Assembly (NCBI RefSeq): GCF_000334455.1
Contig: NZ_BANX01000008.1
Location: 1 to 64,000 of the forward strand
Origin: Gordonia soli NBRC 108243
GTDB taxonomy: Bacteria > Actinomycetota > Actinomycetes > Mycobacteriales > Mycobacteriaceae
Length of the DNA stretch: 64,000 nucleotides
Reading direction: 5' to 3'
This document shows positions 1-8,226 of the stretch, piece after piece. The notes beneath the pieces were generated by a model. It was given only the letters and a program-made list of their open reading frames with translations. It did no database searches and was not told the DNA's origin. The position numbers and the translations under genes were made by a program. The first letter of the stretch is position 1; each line of letters starts with the position of its first letter.

Positions 1-842
1 CCCTTGATCACCTCGGTGAACTCGCTCCAGTCGGGTTCACCGAAGTCGTAGGAACCGCGGTCCTCGTTCCACACCAGATCGGGGTCGGGAAAGGTCACGC
101 CGAGCGCCTCTGCCTGCGGGATGCTCATGTCGACGAAGCGTTGTCGCAGTTCGTCGTTGGTGTGCCGTTTGATCTTCCAAGCCATCGACTGCGCAGTGTT
201 CGGCGACTTGTCGTCCGGCGGACCGAACATCATCAGGGCCGGCCACCACCAGCGGTCGACGGATTCCTGCACCATCGCGCGCTGCTCGTCGGTCCCGCGC
301 ATCATCGTGGTCAGCAACTCGTAGCCCTGCCGCTGGTGGAACGACTCCTCCTTGCACACGCGGATCATCGCGCGGGCATAGGGTCCGAACGAGCTGCGGC
401 ACAGCGGGACCTGATTGCAGATCGCCGCACCGTCGACCAGCCACCCGATGGTGCCGACGTCGGCGTAGGTGAGGGTCGGGTAGTTGAAGATCGACGAGTA
501 CTTCTGCTTGCCCTCGATGAGCTTGGTCGTCAGATCGGCACGGTCGGCGCCGAGCGTCTCGGCCGCGGAGTAGAGGTACAGGCCGTGCCCCGCCTCGTCC
601 TGGACCTTCGCCATCAGGATCGCCTTACGACGCAGCGACGGCGCGCGGGTCAGCCAGTTGCCCTCCGGCTGCATACCGATGATCTCCGAATGCGCGTGCT
701 GCGCGACCTGACGGATCAGCGACTTGCGGTAGCCCTCCGGCATCCAGTCGCGCGGCTCGATCCGCGCATCGTCGGCGATGGTCTTCTCGAAGTACTTCTC
801 GAGCTCTGCTGCGCCGACGTCCATGGGCTGTGACGTGGTCAT
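1..842 (-). CDS. paaA: 1,2-phenylacetyl-CoA epoxidase subunit A (3' end outside window)
   Basis: Catalytic subunit of the PaaABCE di-iron monooxygenase that epoxidises the ring of phenylacetyl-CoA in the cytosol. About 280 codons are visible from an ATG at 842; the gene runs off the left edge. The di-iron carboxylate ligands are readable as DEAGH near residues 82-86 and EESFH near 165-169. It lies 76 bases after paaG and has its own copy of the putative PaaR operator (858-878) just upstream, so it probably starts a second transcript, presumably continuing into paaBCDE outside the window. Confidence 0.95.
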   Translation of the reverse strand, partial: MTTSQPMDVGAAELEKYFEKTIADDARIEPRDWMPEGYRKSLIRQVAQHAHSEIIGMQPEGNWLTRAPSLRRKAILMAKVQDEAGHGLYLYSAAETLGADRADLTTKLIEGKQKYSSIFNYPTLTYADVGTIGWLVDGAAICNQVPLCRSSFGPYARAMIRVCKEESFHQRQGYELLTTMMRGTDEQRAMVQESVDRWWWPALMMFGPPDDKSPNTAQSMAWKIKRHTNDELRQRFVDMSIPQAEALGVTFPDPDLVWNEDRGSYDFGEPDWSEFTEVIK

Positions 843-857
843 TCATCCTACTTTCAA

Positions 858-878
858 TACCGAATGATCGGTTGGTAA
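858..878. promoter_or_regulatory. putative PaaR operator at paaA
   Basis: Imperfect palindrome, read on the minus strand as TTACCAACCGATCATTCGGT. The inner arms are ACCGA and TCGGT. The same motif occurs at 4581-4602 and 5346-5366, the other two promoters of the cluster. It lies 16 bases upstream of the paaA start. Confidence 0.7.
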
Positions 879-918
879 TAGTATGCGCGACAGTGAGCTG
901 GAACACAAGGATTCCAAC

Positions 919-1695
919 TCAGCGGCCGGTGAACACCGGCTTCTCCTTGGCGAGAAACGCCTCGACGGCCGCCTTGTGGTCGGCGGTCGCACCGAGGGTG
1001 ACCTGGGCATCGAACTCGCGGTCCAGGGCAGTGTCGAGAGCTGTCGATGAGGCCGACACCAGCGACTTGACCTGCCGGTAGGCGAGTGTCGGACCGTTCG
1101 CGAGCTCGTGGGCCAGAGCCGACGCGACGTCACGTACCTCGTCATCGGCGACCACGCGGTGCACCAGACCCCACCCGAGCGCCTGGTCGGCGGACACCTT
1201 GTCACCGAGAAGGAGCAGGGCCGAAGCCCTCCCCGGCCCGAGGTTCGCGACGAGAGACCGAGTGAGGCCGGAATCCGCGGCCAGGCCGATACCGGTGAAC
1301 GCGGTCGCGAACGAGGTCTTCTCACCCGCGATCCGGATGTCGGCGGTGAGTGCGATCCCCCAGCCGGCACCCACGCACGCCCCCGGGATGGCGGCGACGA
1401 TGGGCACCTCGATCGCGGCGAGAGCACGGATCAACGGGTTGTAGTGGTCACCGACGGTGTTCATCGCGGTGGCCGGATCGGCGTTCAGCGCCTCGACGTG
1501 ATCGCCGAGATCCTGCCCCACACAGAAGTTCTTCCCTTCCGCGGTGAGCAACACGGCGCGCACCTCGGGTACCGCTGCCCCACGCACCGCCTCGGCGAAG
1601 GCGAGTTTCGTCGCCTCGTCCAGTGCATTGTGGGCGGCCGGTCTCGCCAACGTGATCGTGGCCAGGCCTTCGGAGATGTCGAGCGTGACGGTCAT
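919..1695 (-). CDS. paaG: 2-(1,2-epoxy-1,2-dihydrophenyl)acetyl-CoA isomerase, crotonase family
   Basis: Isomerises ring-epoxide phenylacetyl-CoA to the seven-membered oxepin-CoA. A 258-residue crotonase-fold protein with the PaaG-type signatures FCVGQDL, YNPLIRAL, AFTGIGLAADSG and a C-terminal PVFTGR. The aspartate in LAADSG, in place of the hydratase glutamate, fits an isomerase. The ATG at 1695 is chosen because it overlaps the paaH stop as ATGA and has GGAAGG in front; an in-frame ATG at 1713 would overlap paaH more. Confidence 0.88.
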   Translation of the reverse strand: MTVTLDISEGLATITLARPAAHNALDEATKLAFAEAVRGAAVPEVRAVLLTAEGKNFCVGQDLGDHVEALNADPATAMNTVGDHYNPLIRALAAIEVPIVAAIPGACVGAGWGIALTADIRIAGEKTSFATAFTGIGLAADSGLTRSLVANLGPGRASALLLLGDKVSADQALGWGLVHRVVADDEVRDVASALAHELANGPTLAYRQVKSLVSASSTALDTALDREFDAQVTLGATADHKAAVEAFLAKEKPVFTGR

Positions 1696-2555
1696 GATGA
1701 CGATCCTTCCCATTCGTGGAATCCGCGGCCGGCCTTACGGCCCAGTTCGCCGCGGGCGACTTTGTCGCGCAGCAACTGCGGCGGCTCGAAACGTGGCCCA
1801 AGCGTCCGGGCGAGGTGTTCGGCGATCGCGAGCCGGACGTCGAGTCCGACGAGGTCGGTCGAGCGCAGCGGTCCCATCGGATGCCGATACCCGAGTTCCA
1901 TGGCGCGGTCGATCGATTCGGCGTCGGCGACGCCCTCCTCCAGCATCCTCATCGCCTCCAGCCCCAGGCACACACCGAGTCGGCTGGTCGCAAACCCCGG
2001 AGAGTCGTTGACCAGGACCTCGGCCTTGCCGAGCAGTTGGACCCAGGCCCGTACGGCATCGACGACCGGTGTCGACGTGGAGGAGGTGCGGATGATCTCC
2101 ACGAGCACCGACGCCGGCACCGGATTGAAGAAGTGCATACCGATGAAGCGACTGGAATCCTCGAGCGCGGAACCGAGTTCGGCGATGGAGATCGAACTGG
2201 TGTTGCTGGCGATGATCGTCGACGGATCGACGACCTTCTCGACGGCCGACAGCACGTCGACCTTCAGGGAGGGAATCTCCGGGACGGCCTCGACGACGAG
2301 ATCGAGCGCCGAGGGCAGTTCGAGTGGGCCGCCGACGGTGGTCACCTTGGCCGCCACCGTGTCGACGTCCTGGCCGTCGAGCTTGCCGCGCTCGTGCGCG
2401 CGTCGCAGACCGGTCGTGACCCGGTCCAGGGCGGCGGACTGATCCGCGGCCTCGGCGATGGTCACCTCCGATCCGAGTGTCGCGAACACCTGGGCGATAC
2501 CGGCGCCCATGCGTCCGCCACCGATCACTCCGACACGATCTGGCACTCCGGTCAT
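1692..2555 (-). CDS. paaH: 3-hydroxyadipyl-CoA dehydrogenase (3-hydroxyacyl-CoA dehydrogenase family)
   Basis: NAD-dependent oxidation of 3-hydroxyadipyl-CoA to 3-oxoadipyl-CoA in lower phenylacetate catabolism. It has 287 residues. The N-terminal Rossmann motif is VIGGGRMGAGIAQ (about 9-21), the catalytic-region signature is FIGMHFFNP, and the C-terminal helical domain contains NDSPGFATSR and YRHPMGP. The ATG at 2555 overlaps the paaF stop as ATGA, and the 3' end overlaps paaG likewise, so translation is coupled along the operon. Confidence 0.9.
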   Translation of the reverse strand: MTGVPDRVGVIGGGRMGAGIAQVFATLGSEVTIAEAADQSAALDRVTTGLRRAHERGKLDGQDVDTVAAKVTTVGGPLELPSALDLVVEAVPEIPSLKVDVLSAVEKVVDPSTIIASNTSSISIAELGSALEDSSRFIGMHFFNPVPASVLVEIIRTSSTSTPVVDAVRAWVQLLGKAEVLVNDSPGFATSRLGVCLGLEAMRMLEEGVADAESIDRAMELGYRHPMGPLRSTDLVGLDVRLAIAEHLARTLGPRFEPPQLLRDKVARGELGRKAGRGFHEWEGSSS

Positions 2556-3304
2556 CGCTTCTTCCTCTCCAGGAACGCGATCATGCGGTCCCGTTTGTCC
2601 TCGGTCTCGAACAGCACCGCCTGCGCGATGTCGTCGGCCCACGGGTGCGCACCAGGTGCATCGACGATCGTCTTGGTCAGCCGCAGGGCGAGGGCGGACT
2701 GCCGCACGACCCGGTCGACGAGTCGATGCGCGGCGTCGAGGTGATCGTCGACGATCTCGAGCAGCAGACCTGCGCGGAGCGCAGCCTCTGCGTCAAGCGA
2801 ACGACCACCGAGCAGCACCTGCTTGGCGACTGACATGCCAACGAGTGTCGGCAGCCGGTAGCTCGCACCCGCGGCGGCCAGGATGCCCAGCCCTGGCTCC
2901 GGATTGCCGAACACCGCCGTCGGGGTGGCGATCCGGATGTCGCAGGCATAGGTGAGCTCTGCGCCCCCGCCGAGTGCGTAACCGCTGACCGCGGCGATCG
3001 TCGGCTGCGGCAGACGCGCGAATCGATCGAAGAGATTGCGATTGATGCCGGCCAGGGCTTCGGTTCGCTCGCGCTCGCGGAGCTCGGCGATGTCGGCGCC
3101 ACCGGCGAAGTGCTCGCCGCGGCCGACGAGGACGACGGGCTTCGGATCGCGCTCGACGGCCGCGCAGACATCGTGCAGCTCGGCGATCATCACTGCGTTG
3201 ATGGCATTGCGGTGCGCCGGACGGTCCAGCGTGACGACGACACGATCGCCACGGTCCTCGACGTCCACGGTGGTCTCCGTGGTCACGGTTGTCTCAGTGG
3301 TCAC
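2552..3304 (-). CDS. paaF: 2,3-dehydroadipyl-CoA hydratase, enoyl-CoA hydratase family
   Basis: Hydrates 2,3-dehydroadipyl-CoA to 3-hydroxyadipyl-CoA. It has 250 residues of crotonase fold. Both hydratase glutamates are present with the usual 20-residue spacing, in GGGAELTY and FGNPEPG; FAGGADIAEL forms the oxyanion-hole region. The GTG at 3304 is taken as start because it overlaps the paaJ stop as GTGA. The stretch GILAAAGASYRL departs from the more usual PGAGGTQRL, so substrate range could differ somewhat. Confidence 0.85.
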   Translation of the reverse strand: MTTETTVTTETTVDVEDRGDRVVVTLDRPAHRNAINAVMIAELHDVCAAVERDPKPVVLVGRGEHFAGGADIAELRERERTEALAGINRNLFDRFARLPQPTIAAVSGYALGGGAELTYACDIRIATPTAVFGNPEPGLGILAAAGASYRLPTLVGMSVAKQVLLGGRSLDAEAALRAGLLLEIVDDHLDAAHRLVDRVVRQSALALRLTKTIVDAPGAHPWADDIAQAVLFETEDKRDRMIAFLERKKR

Positions 3305-4551
3305 GGTGCCTCGATCAACATCGAGACACCCTGTCCCACACCGACACACAGAGTTGCCAGACCGCGTCGGGCTCCTTCGCGCTCCATCCGCCCCAGCAGG
3401 GTCAGCACGATGCGTGCACCGGATGCCCCCAGCGGGTGCCCGAGCGCGATCGCTCCGCCGTCCGCGTTGACGATCGACTCGTCCAGCTTCAGCTGTCGGA
3501 TCACGCCGAGCGACTGCGCCGCGAACGCCTCGTTGAGTTCGACCGCCCCCAGGTCGTCGACCGACCAGCCGGCGCGGGCGAGCACCTTCTGGGTCGCCGG
3601 CACCGGGCCGAGACCCATCACGTTCGGCGCGACGCCCGCGCTCGCCGAACCGACGATCCGCCCACGGACCCGGAGGCCGTGCTCGCGAACCGCTGCCTCG
3701 CTCGCAACGACCAGCGCCGCGGCACCGTCGGTCAACGGCGACGACGAACCCGCGGTGACGATGCCACCGTCGCGGAAGATCGTCGGTAGCGCGGCCAGCT
3801 TCTCGGCAGTCGTGTCCCGGCGCGGCGTCTCGTCGCCGTCGAACTGCTGCGTACGACCACGACCGACGGGAACCTGAACCGGCACGATCTCCTCCTCGAA
3901 CCGGCCTGCGTCCACCGCGGCGGCCGCACGCTGCTGACTCCGCAGCGCGAACGCGTCACTCTCGGCGCGGGTGATCCCTTCGACCACTGCGACCTCTTCG
4001 GCCGTCTCACCCATCGCAAGGGTGACCCGGCGATGATCCGGCGTCAGGCCGTCGGCCCCGTGCACTTGGGTGACATCTCGGTCATGCCGGCTGAAAGCCG
4101 GATTGGTGAACCGCCAACCGAGGGCGGTGTCATACGATTCGCCCGGCTTGGCCCAGGCCTTCGACGGTTTGCCGGTCACCCAGGGAGCCCGCGTCATCGA
4201 CTCGACACCACCCGCGACGATGATGTCGGCCTCGCCGGCACGGATGGTGGTCGCAGCCGTCGCCAGCGCAGTGAGGCCACTGGCGCACAGCCGGTTCACG
4301 GCGTAGCCGGGGACGGAGTCGGGCAACCCTGCGAGGAGCACCGCCATCCGGGCGACGTTGCGGTTGTCTTCGCCGGCCTGGTTGGCCGCGCCAAGGATCA
4401 CCTCGTCGACCAGATCCCCGGGAACTCCCGCTCGGCGCACCGCCTCGGCCACCACCGTGGCGGCGAGATCATCGGGGCGCACACCGGAGAGCGCGCCGCC
4501 GTAGCGGCCCTGTGGGGTTCTCGCCCCGTCCACCAGAAAGACCTCAGTCAC
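3301..4551 (-). CDS. paaJ: 3-oxoadipyl-CoA / 3-oxo-5,6-dehydrosuberyl-CoA thiolase
   Basis: Thiolytic cleavage at the end of the phenylacetate pathway, giving acetyl-CoA and succinyl-CoA. It has 416 residues, typical of thiolase. The nucleophilic cysteine lies in NRLCASGLTA, the GHPLGASGAR histidine motif is intact, and the second cysteine is in LCVGVGQG. Of two close GTG codons, the one at 4551 has the better spacing to AAGGAG. It is the first gene of the leftward paa operon, and a putative PaaR operator lies 30 bases upstream. Confidence 0.9.
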   Translation of the reverse strand: MTEVFLVDGARTPQGRYGGALSGVRPDDLAATVVAEAVRRAGVPGDLVDEVILGAANQAGEDNRNVARMAVLLAGLPDSVPGYAVNRLCASGLTALATAATTIRAGEADIIVAGGVESMTRAPWVTGKPSKAWAKPGESYDTALGWRFTNPAFSRHDRDVTQVHGADGLTPDHRRVTLAMGETAEEVAVVEGITRAESDAFALRSQQRAAAAVDAGRFEEEIVPVQVPVGRGRTQQFDGDETPRRDTTAEKLAALPTIFRDGGIVTAGSSSPLTDGAAALVVASEAAVREHGLRVRGRIVGSASAGVAPNVMGLGPVPATQKVLARAGWSVDDLGAVELNEAFAAQSLGVIRQLKLDESIVNADGGAIALGHPLGASGARIVLTLLGRMEREGARRGLATLCVGVGQGVSMLIEAP

Positions 4552-4580
4552 CGTCACTCCTTGTCTCGTCCGGGTCAGAG

Positions 4581-4602
4581 TAACCAACCTTTCGGTCGGT
4601 AA
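4581..4602. promoter_or_regulatory. putative PaaR operator between paaJ and paaR
   Basis: Second copy of the paa palindrome, seen on the plus strand as ACCAACCTTTCGGTCGGT with one mismatch between the arms. It lies between the divergent starts of paaJ (4551) and paaR (4657), so it could control the operon and autoregulate the repressor. Confidence 0.7.
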
Positions 4603-4656
4603 TCAAGATCACGCCCGAGACGGTGGTGCGTGGCAGTTGCTCCAACAGGTGTCAAG

Positions 4657-5277
4657 ATGATCGACATGACCAGCGCACGCACCCCCCGGCGGACCGGTCG
4701 ACCCGGGCGACCCGGCTACGACCTCGACTCGCTGCTCGCCGTCGCGGTGAAGGTGTTCAACGACAAGGGCTACGACGGAACCAGCATGGACGTGCTGGCC
4801 GACCGGCTGGGGATCAGCAAGTCGTCGATCTATCACCACGTCGCAGGCAAGGAAGAACTCCTCGAACTCGCCCTCAACCGCGCGCTCAACGCGCTCTTCG
4901 CGGTCACCACCGAGGCCGGCGCCACCGAGGGGCCGTCCATCGAGCGTCTGGAATACCTGGTCCGACGCAGTGTCGAGATCCTGGTGGCCGAGCTCCCCTA
5001 CGTCACCCTGCTGCTACGCGTCCGCGGCAACAGCGCGGTCGAGCGCCGCGCACTCGCCCGTCGGCGCGAGTTCGACGAGTTCGTCTCCGGACTCGCGGTG
5101 GCGGCCGCCGACGAGGGAGACCTGGCCATCGGCATCGACCCGCACCTGCTGTCCCGCCTGCTCTTCGGCACGGTGAACTCGCTGATCGAGTGGTATCGAC
5201 CCCGCAGCAGCGGATCGTCGACCGAGATCGCCGACGCCGTCGTCGCACTGACCTTCGACGGGTTGCGCCGCACCTGA
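4657..5277 (+). CDS. paaR: TetR-family regulator of phenylacetate catabolism
   Basis: A 206-residue TetR/AcrR regulator. The N-terminal helix-turn-helix is readable in TSMDVLADRLGISKSSIYHH, followed by VAGKEELLELAL; the C-terminal ligand domain is helical. It sits between the two paa transcription units and is flanked by palindromes at 4581 and 5346. TetR-type PaaR in corynebacteria represses paa genes and is released by phenylacetyl-CoA; that role is inferred here from family and position. The ATG at 4657 has AGGTG five bases upstream; an ATG at 4666 is an alternative. Confidence 0.85.
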   Translation: MIDMTSARTPRRTGRPGRPGYDLDSLLAVAVKVFNDKGYDGTSMDVLADRLGISKSSIYHHVAGKEELLELALNRALNALFAVTTEAGATEGPSIERLEYLVRRSVEILVAELPYVTLLLRVRGNSAVERRALARRREFDEFVSGLAVAAADEGDLAIGIDPHLLSRLLFGTVNSLIEWYRPRSSGSSTEIADAVVALTFDGLRRT

Positions 5278-5345
5278 CGCACGCCCCCGGACCGGCGCGG
5301 CACACACCACACCTTGACAACGTCCACAGTTCGCAGCGATGGTAA

Positions 5346-5366
5346 TTACCGACCGAACGTACGGTG
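5346..5366. promoter_or_regulatory. putative PaaR operator at paaZ
   Basis: Third copy, TTACCGACCGAACGTACGGT, containing the near-perfect palindrome ACCGAACGTACGGT. It ends 12 bases before the paaZ start codon and touches its Shine-Dalgarno region, a position suited to repression. Confidence 0.72.
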
Positions 5367-5378
5367 GATGGAGTTGAC

Positions 5379-7418
5379 GTGAGCAGACTACTCGAGAGCT
5401 ATGCGCAGGGTGCGTGGTTCACCGCGGAGGACGCGGGCACACCCCTGGCGAGCGCCGTCGACGGGAGTGAGGTGGCCCGCATCTCGTCGGCCGGGCTCGA
5501 CGTCGCCGGTATGGTCGACCACGCCCGACAGGTCGGCGGTCCGGCGCTGCGCGCACTGACCTTCCACGAGCGCGCCGCGCTCCTCAAGCAACTGGGCCTG
5601 ACCCTGATGGCGGGTAAGGACGAGTTCTACGAGCTGTCGGCGTCGACCGGTGCCACCGCACGGGATTCGGCGGTGGACATCGACGGCGGCATCGGCACGG
5701 TCCTGAGCTACGCGAGCAAGGCGCGCCGCGAACTCCCCAACGACTCCGTGTATCTCGACGGCGCCGTGGAGCAACTGGGCAAGCAGGGCACGTTCCTCGG
5801 CCAGCACATCTACACGCCCCGGCACGGTGTCGCGGTACAGATCAACGCCTTCAACTTCCCGGTGTGGGGATTCCTCGAGAAGCTCGCACCCGCGTTCATC
5901 GCAGGCGTCCCCTCGATCATCAAGCCCGCCAGTCAGACCGCCTACCTGACCGAGCTGGTCTTCCGCCGCATCATCGAGACCGGACTGCTGCCGGACGGCT
6001 CGGTGCAGCTGATCTCGGGCAGCGCACGGGATCTGCTCGATCATCTCGGCGGTCAGGACTCGGTGGCCTTCACCGGCTCCGCGGACACCGCAGCGCTGTT
6101 GCGCGCACACCCGCGCGTGGTCGAAGACGGTGTGCACTTCACCGCCGAGGCAGACTCGCTCAACGCATCGATACTGGGACCCGACGTCACGCCGGAAGAC
6201 CCCGAGTTCGAGCTGTTCGTCAAGCAACTGGTCACCGAGATGACGGTGAAGGCCGGCCAGAAGTGCACTGCGATCCGACGGGCACTCGTCCCCAACGGTC
6301 AGGTCGACGCGGTCATCGACGCCGCGAGCGCGCGGTTGGCCGGGGTTGTCGTCGGCAACCCGACGTCGGAGGGCGTGCGCATGGGTGCGCTGGCAAGCGT
6401 CGAGCAGCGCGACGAGGTGCTCAAATCGCTGCGCGGGCTGACCAAGTCGGCGCAGATCGTCTTCGGCGACCCCGATCATGTCGACCTCGTCGACGCCGAT
6501 CACGCAAAAGGCGCATTCCTCTCCCCCATCCTGCTGCGCGCGGATGACAAGACCGCGGTCGAGCCACACGAGATCGAGGCCTTCGGTCCGGTCTCGACGG
6601 TCATCGGATACGACGACACCGCCGACGTCATCGACCTGGCGGCACGCGGGCAGGGCAGCCTGGTCGCCTCGGTCGTCACCAAGGACGCGGCGATCGCACG
6701 TGAGATCGTGCTCGGCCTGGCGCCGTACCACGGTCGTGTCCTCGTCCTGAACAGCGACGACGCGAAAGAGTCGACCGGACACGGCTCGCCGCTCCCGGTA
6801 CTCGTCCACGGTGGTCCGGGTCGAGCCGGCGGCGGCGAAGAACTCGGCGGCATCCGCGGCGTCCTCCACCACATGCAGCGCACTGCCGTGCAGGGCACAC
6901 CCGACGTCCTGACCGCGGTCGGACACAAGTGGGTCGCGGGCGCGCAGCGCACCGAGGGGGATGTCCACCCGTTCCGCAAGAACCTGGCCGAACTGCAGTT
7001 GGGCGACACCATCGTCGGCGGTCCTCGGCAGGTGACCCGCGCGGACATCGACCATTTCGCCGAGTTCACCGGCGACACCTTCTATGCCCACACCGATCCC
7101 GAGGCAGCGGCCGCAAATCCACTGTTCGGCGGGATCGTGGCGCACGGTTACCTGGTGGTGTCCCTGGCAGCCGGGCTGTTCGTCGATCCCGCACCGGGAC
7201 CTGTGTTGGCCAACTTCGGCGTCGACGGTCTACGGTTCCTCACCCCCGTCAAGGCGGAGGACAGCCTGACCGTCACCCTGACGGCCAAGCAGATCACACC
7301 ACGACAGAGTGCCGACTACGGTGAGGTCCGCTGGGACGCCGTGGTGACCAACCAGGGCGGCGACCCGGTTGCCACCTATGACGTGCTCACGCTCGTCGCG
7401 AAGGGAGATGACTCATGA
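5379..7418 (+). CDS. paaZ: oxepin-CoA hydrolase / 3-oxo-5,6-dehydrosuberyl-CoA semialdehyde dehydrogenase
   Basis: Bifunctional ring-opening enzyme of 679 residues, the usual PaaZ length. Residues up to about 520 form an aldehyde dehydrogenase domain with catalytic cysteine in KAGQKCTAIRRA. The C-terminal part, about 540-679, is a MaoC/hot-dog hydratase with FAEFTGDTFYAHTD and FGGIVAHGYL. The GTG at 5379 is chosen because GGATGGAG lies five bases upstream; an upstream GTG at 5364 would fall inside the operator. It heads an operon with the EthD-like gene and paaI. Confidence 0.93.
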   Translation: MSRLLESYAQGAWFTAEDAGTPLASAVDGSEVARISSAGLDVAGMVDHARQVGGPALRALTFHERAALLKQLGLTLMAGKDEFYELSASTGATARDSAVDIDGGIGTVLSYASKARRELPNDSVYLDGAVEQLGKQGTFLGQHIYTPRHGVAVQINAFNFPVWGFLEKLAPAFIAGVPSIIKPASQTAYLTELVFRRIIETGLLPDGSVQLISGSARDLLDHLGGQDSVAFTGSADTAALLRAHPRVVEDGVHFTAEADSLNASILGPDVTPEDPEFELFVKQLVTEMTVKAGQKCTAIRRALVPNGQVDAVIDAASARLAGVVVGNPTSEGVRMGALASVEQRDEVLKSLRGLTKSAQIVFGDPDHVDLVDADHAKGAFLSPILLRADDKTAVEPHEIEAFGPVSTVIGYDDTADVIDLAARGQGSLVASVVTKDAAIAREIVLGLAPYHGRVLVLNSDDAKESTGHGSPLPVLVHGGPGRAGGGEELGGIRGVLHHMQRTAVQGTPDVLTAVGHKWVAGAQRTEGDVHPFRKNLAELQLGDTIVGGPRQVTRADIDHFAEFTGDTFYAHTDPEAAAANPLFGGIVAHGYLVVSLAAGLFVDPAPGPVLANFGVDGLRFLTPVKAEDSLTVTLTAKQITPRQSADYGEVRWDAVVTNQGGDPVATYDVLTLVAKGDDS

Positions 7419-7729
7419 CCATTCGGGTCTCCGTCTGTTACGGGAAGCCGACCGATGCAGCGGCTTTCGACGACCACTATCAGAACGTGCACATCCCACT
7501 GGCCAATCAGGTGCCCGGGCTGCAGCAGTACACCTACGGCAAGGTCAGTTCGCTCGACGGCTCCGAGCCGCCCTACTACGCCGTCGCCGGGCTCTACTTC
7601 GCGGACCGCGACGCGCTGCAGGCGGGCCTGACGTCGCCCGAGATGGGTGCGGCAGGCGCCGACGTGAAGAACTTCGCCTCGGGAGGCGCGACGCTGTTCG
7701 TCACCGAGGAAGAGACCGTCGGTCCATGA
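7415..7729 (+). CDS. EthD-family small protein in the paa operon
   Basis: A 104-residue protein resembling the EthD dimeric alpha-beta barrel family; the pattern YGKPTDAAAFDDHYQNVHIPLA near the N terminus is typical. The ATG overlaps the paaZ stop (ATGA), and its own stop overlaps the paaI start, so it is translationally coupled to both. EthD-like proteins are often accessory to oxygenases or bind reactive intermediates. A role with the unstable oxepin or aldehyde intermediates is only inferred. Confidence 0.75.
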   Translation: MTIRVSVCYGKPTDAAAFDDHYQNVHIPLANQVPGLQQYTYGKVSSLDGSEPPYYAVAGLYFADRDALQAGLTSPEMGAAGADVKNFASGGATLFVTEEETVGP

Positions 7730-8160
7730 CGACCACCGATCAGTCGGCGGGTCCGCGCGACCATGCGGTTGCGCGGGCCATGTTCGACTCCGACTGCGCA
7801 TCGAAGGCGCTCGGCATCGAACTCGTCGACCTCGGCGCCGGGCATGCACAGACCACATTGACCGTCACCGAGGCGATGGTCAACGGGTACGGGATCACCC
7901 ACGGCGGATATGTGTTCCTGGTCGCGGACACGACGTTCGCGCTGGCCTGCAACAGCTACGAGGACTCGGCGGTCGCCGCCCGCGCCGACATCCGATACCT
8001 GCGACCCACCCGCGTCGGCGACGTCCTGGTCGCGACCGCGACCGAGCGTTCCCGATTCGGCCGTAACGGTCTGTACGACGTGACGGTGACCGTCGGCGAG
8101 CAGGTGGTGGCCGAGTTCCGGGGGGACAGTCGGACGATCCCCGCGCCCCCGAATCGGTAG
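7726..8160 (+). CDS. paaI: hydroxyphenylacetyl-CoA thioesterase
   Basis: Hot-dog thioesterase of 144 residues that rescues CoA from dead-end ring-hydroxylated phenylacetyl-CoA. The family signature NGYGITHGGYVFLVADTTFA is present, with the catalytic-region aspartate in ADTTF. The ATG overlaps the preceding stop as ATGA, making it the last gene of paaZ-EthD-paaI. A small GC-rich hairpin follows at 8168-8182. Confidence 0.9.
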   Translation: MTTTDQSAGPRDHAVARAMFDSDCASKALGIELVDLGAGHAQTTLTVTEAMVNGYGITHGGYVFLVADTTFALACNSYEDSAVAARADIRYLRPTRVGDVLVATATERSRFGRNGLYDVTVTVGEQVVAEFRGDSRTIPAPPNR

Positions 8161-8167
8161 AGCGAGT

Positions 8168-8182
8168 TCCCGGTTTCCGGGA
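8168..8182 (+). terminator. weak hairpin after paaI
   Basis: TCCCGG and CCGGGA arms around a TTT loop, 7 bases after the paaI stop. There is no clear T-tract, so it is a weak candidate for ending the paaZ operon. Confidence 0.35.
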
Positions 8183-8226
8183 GGAACTTCTACGGATTCG
8201 GGCGGGTGCGGCGATAGGCTGCGACG

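Noticed and set aside
5388-7145. 585-codon open frame on the minus strand opposite paaZ
   Set aside because: It mirrors the paaZ reading frame in GC-rich DNA, shows no domain, and has an Arg/Asp/Val-rich composition typical of an antisense shadow.
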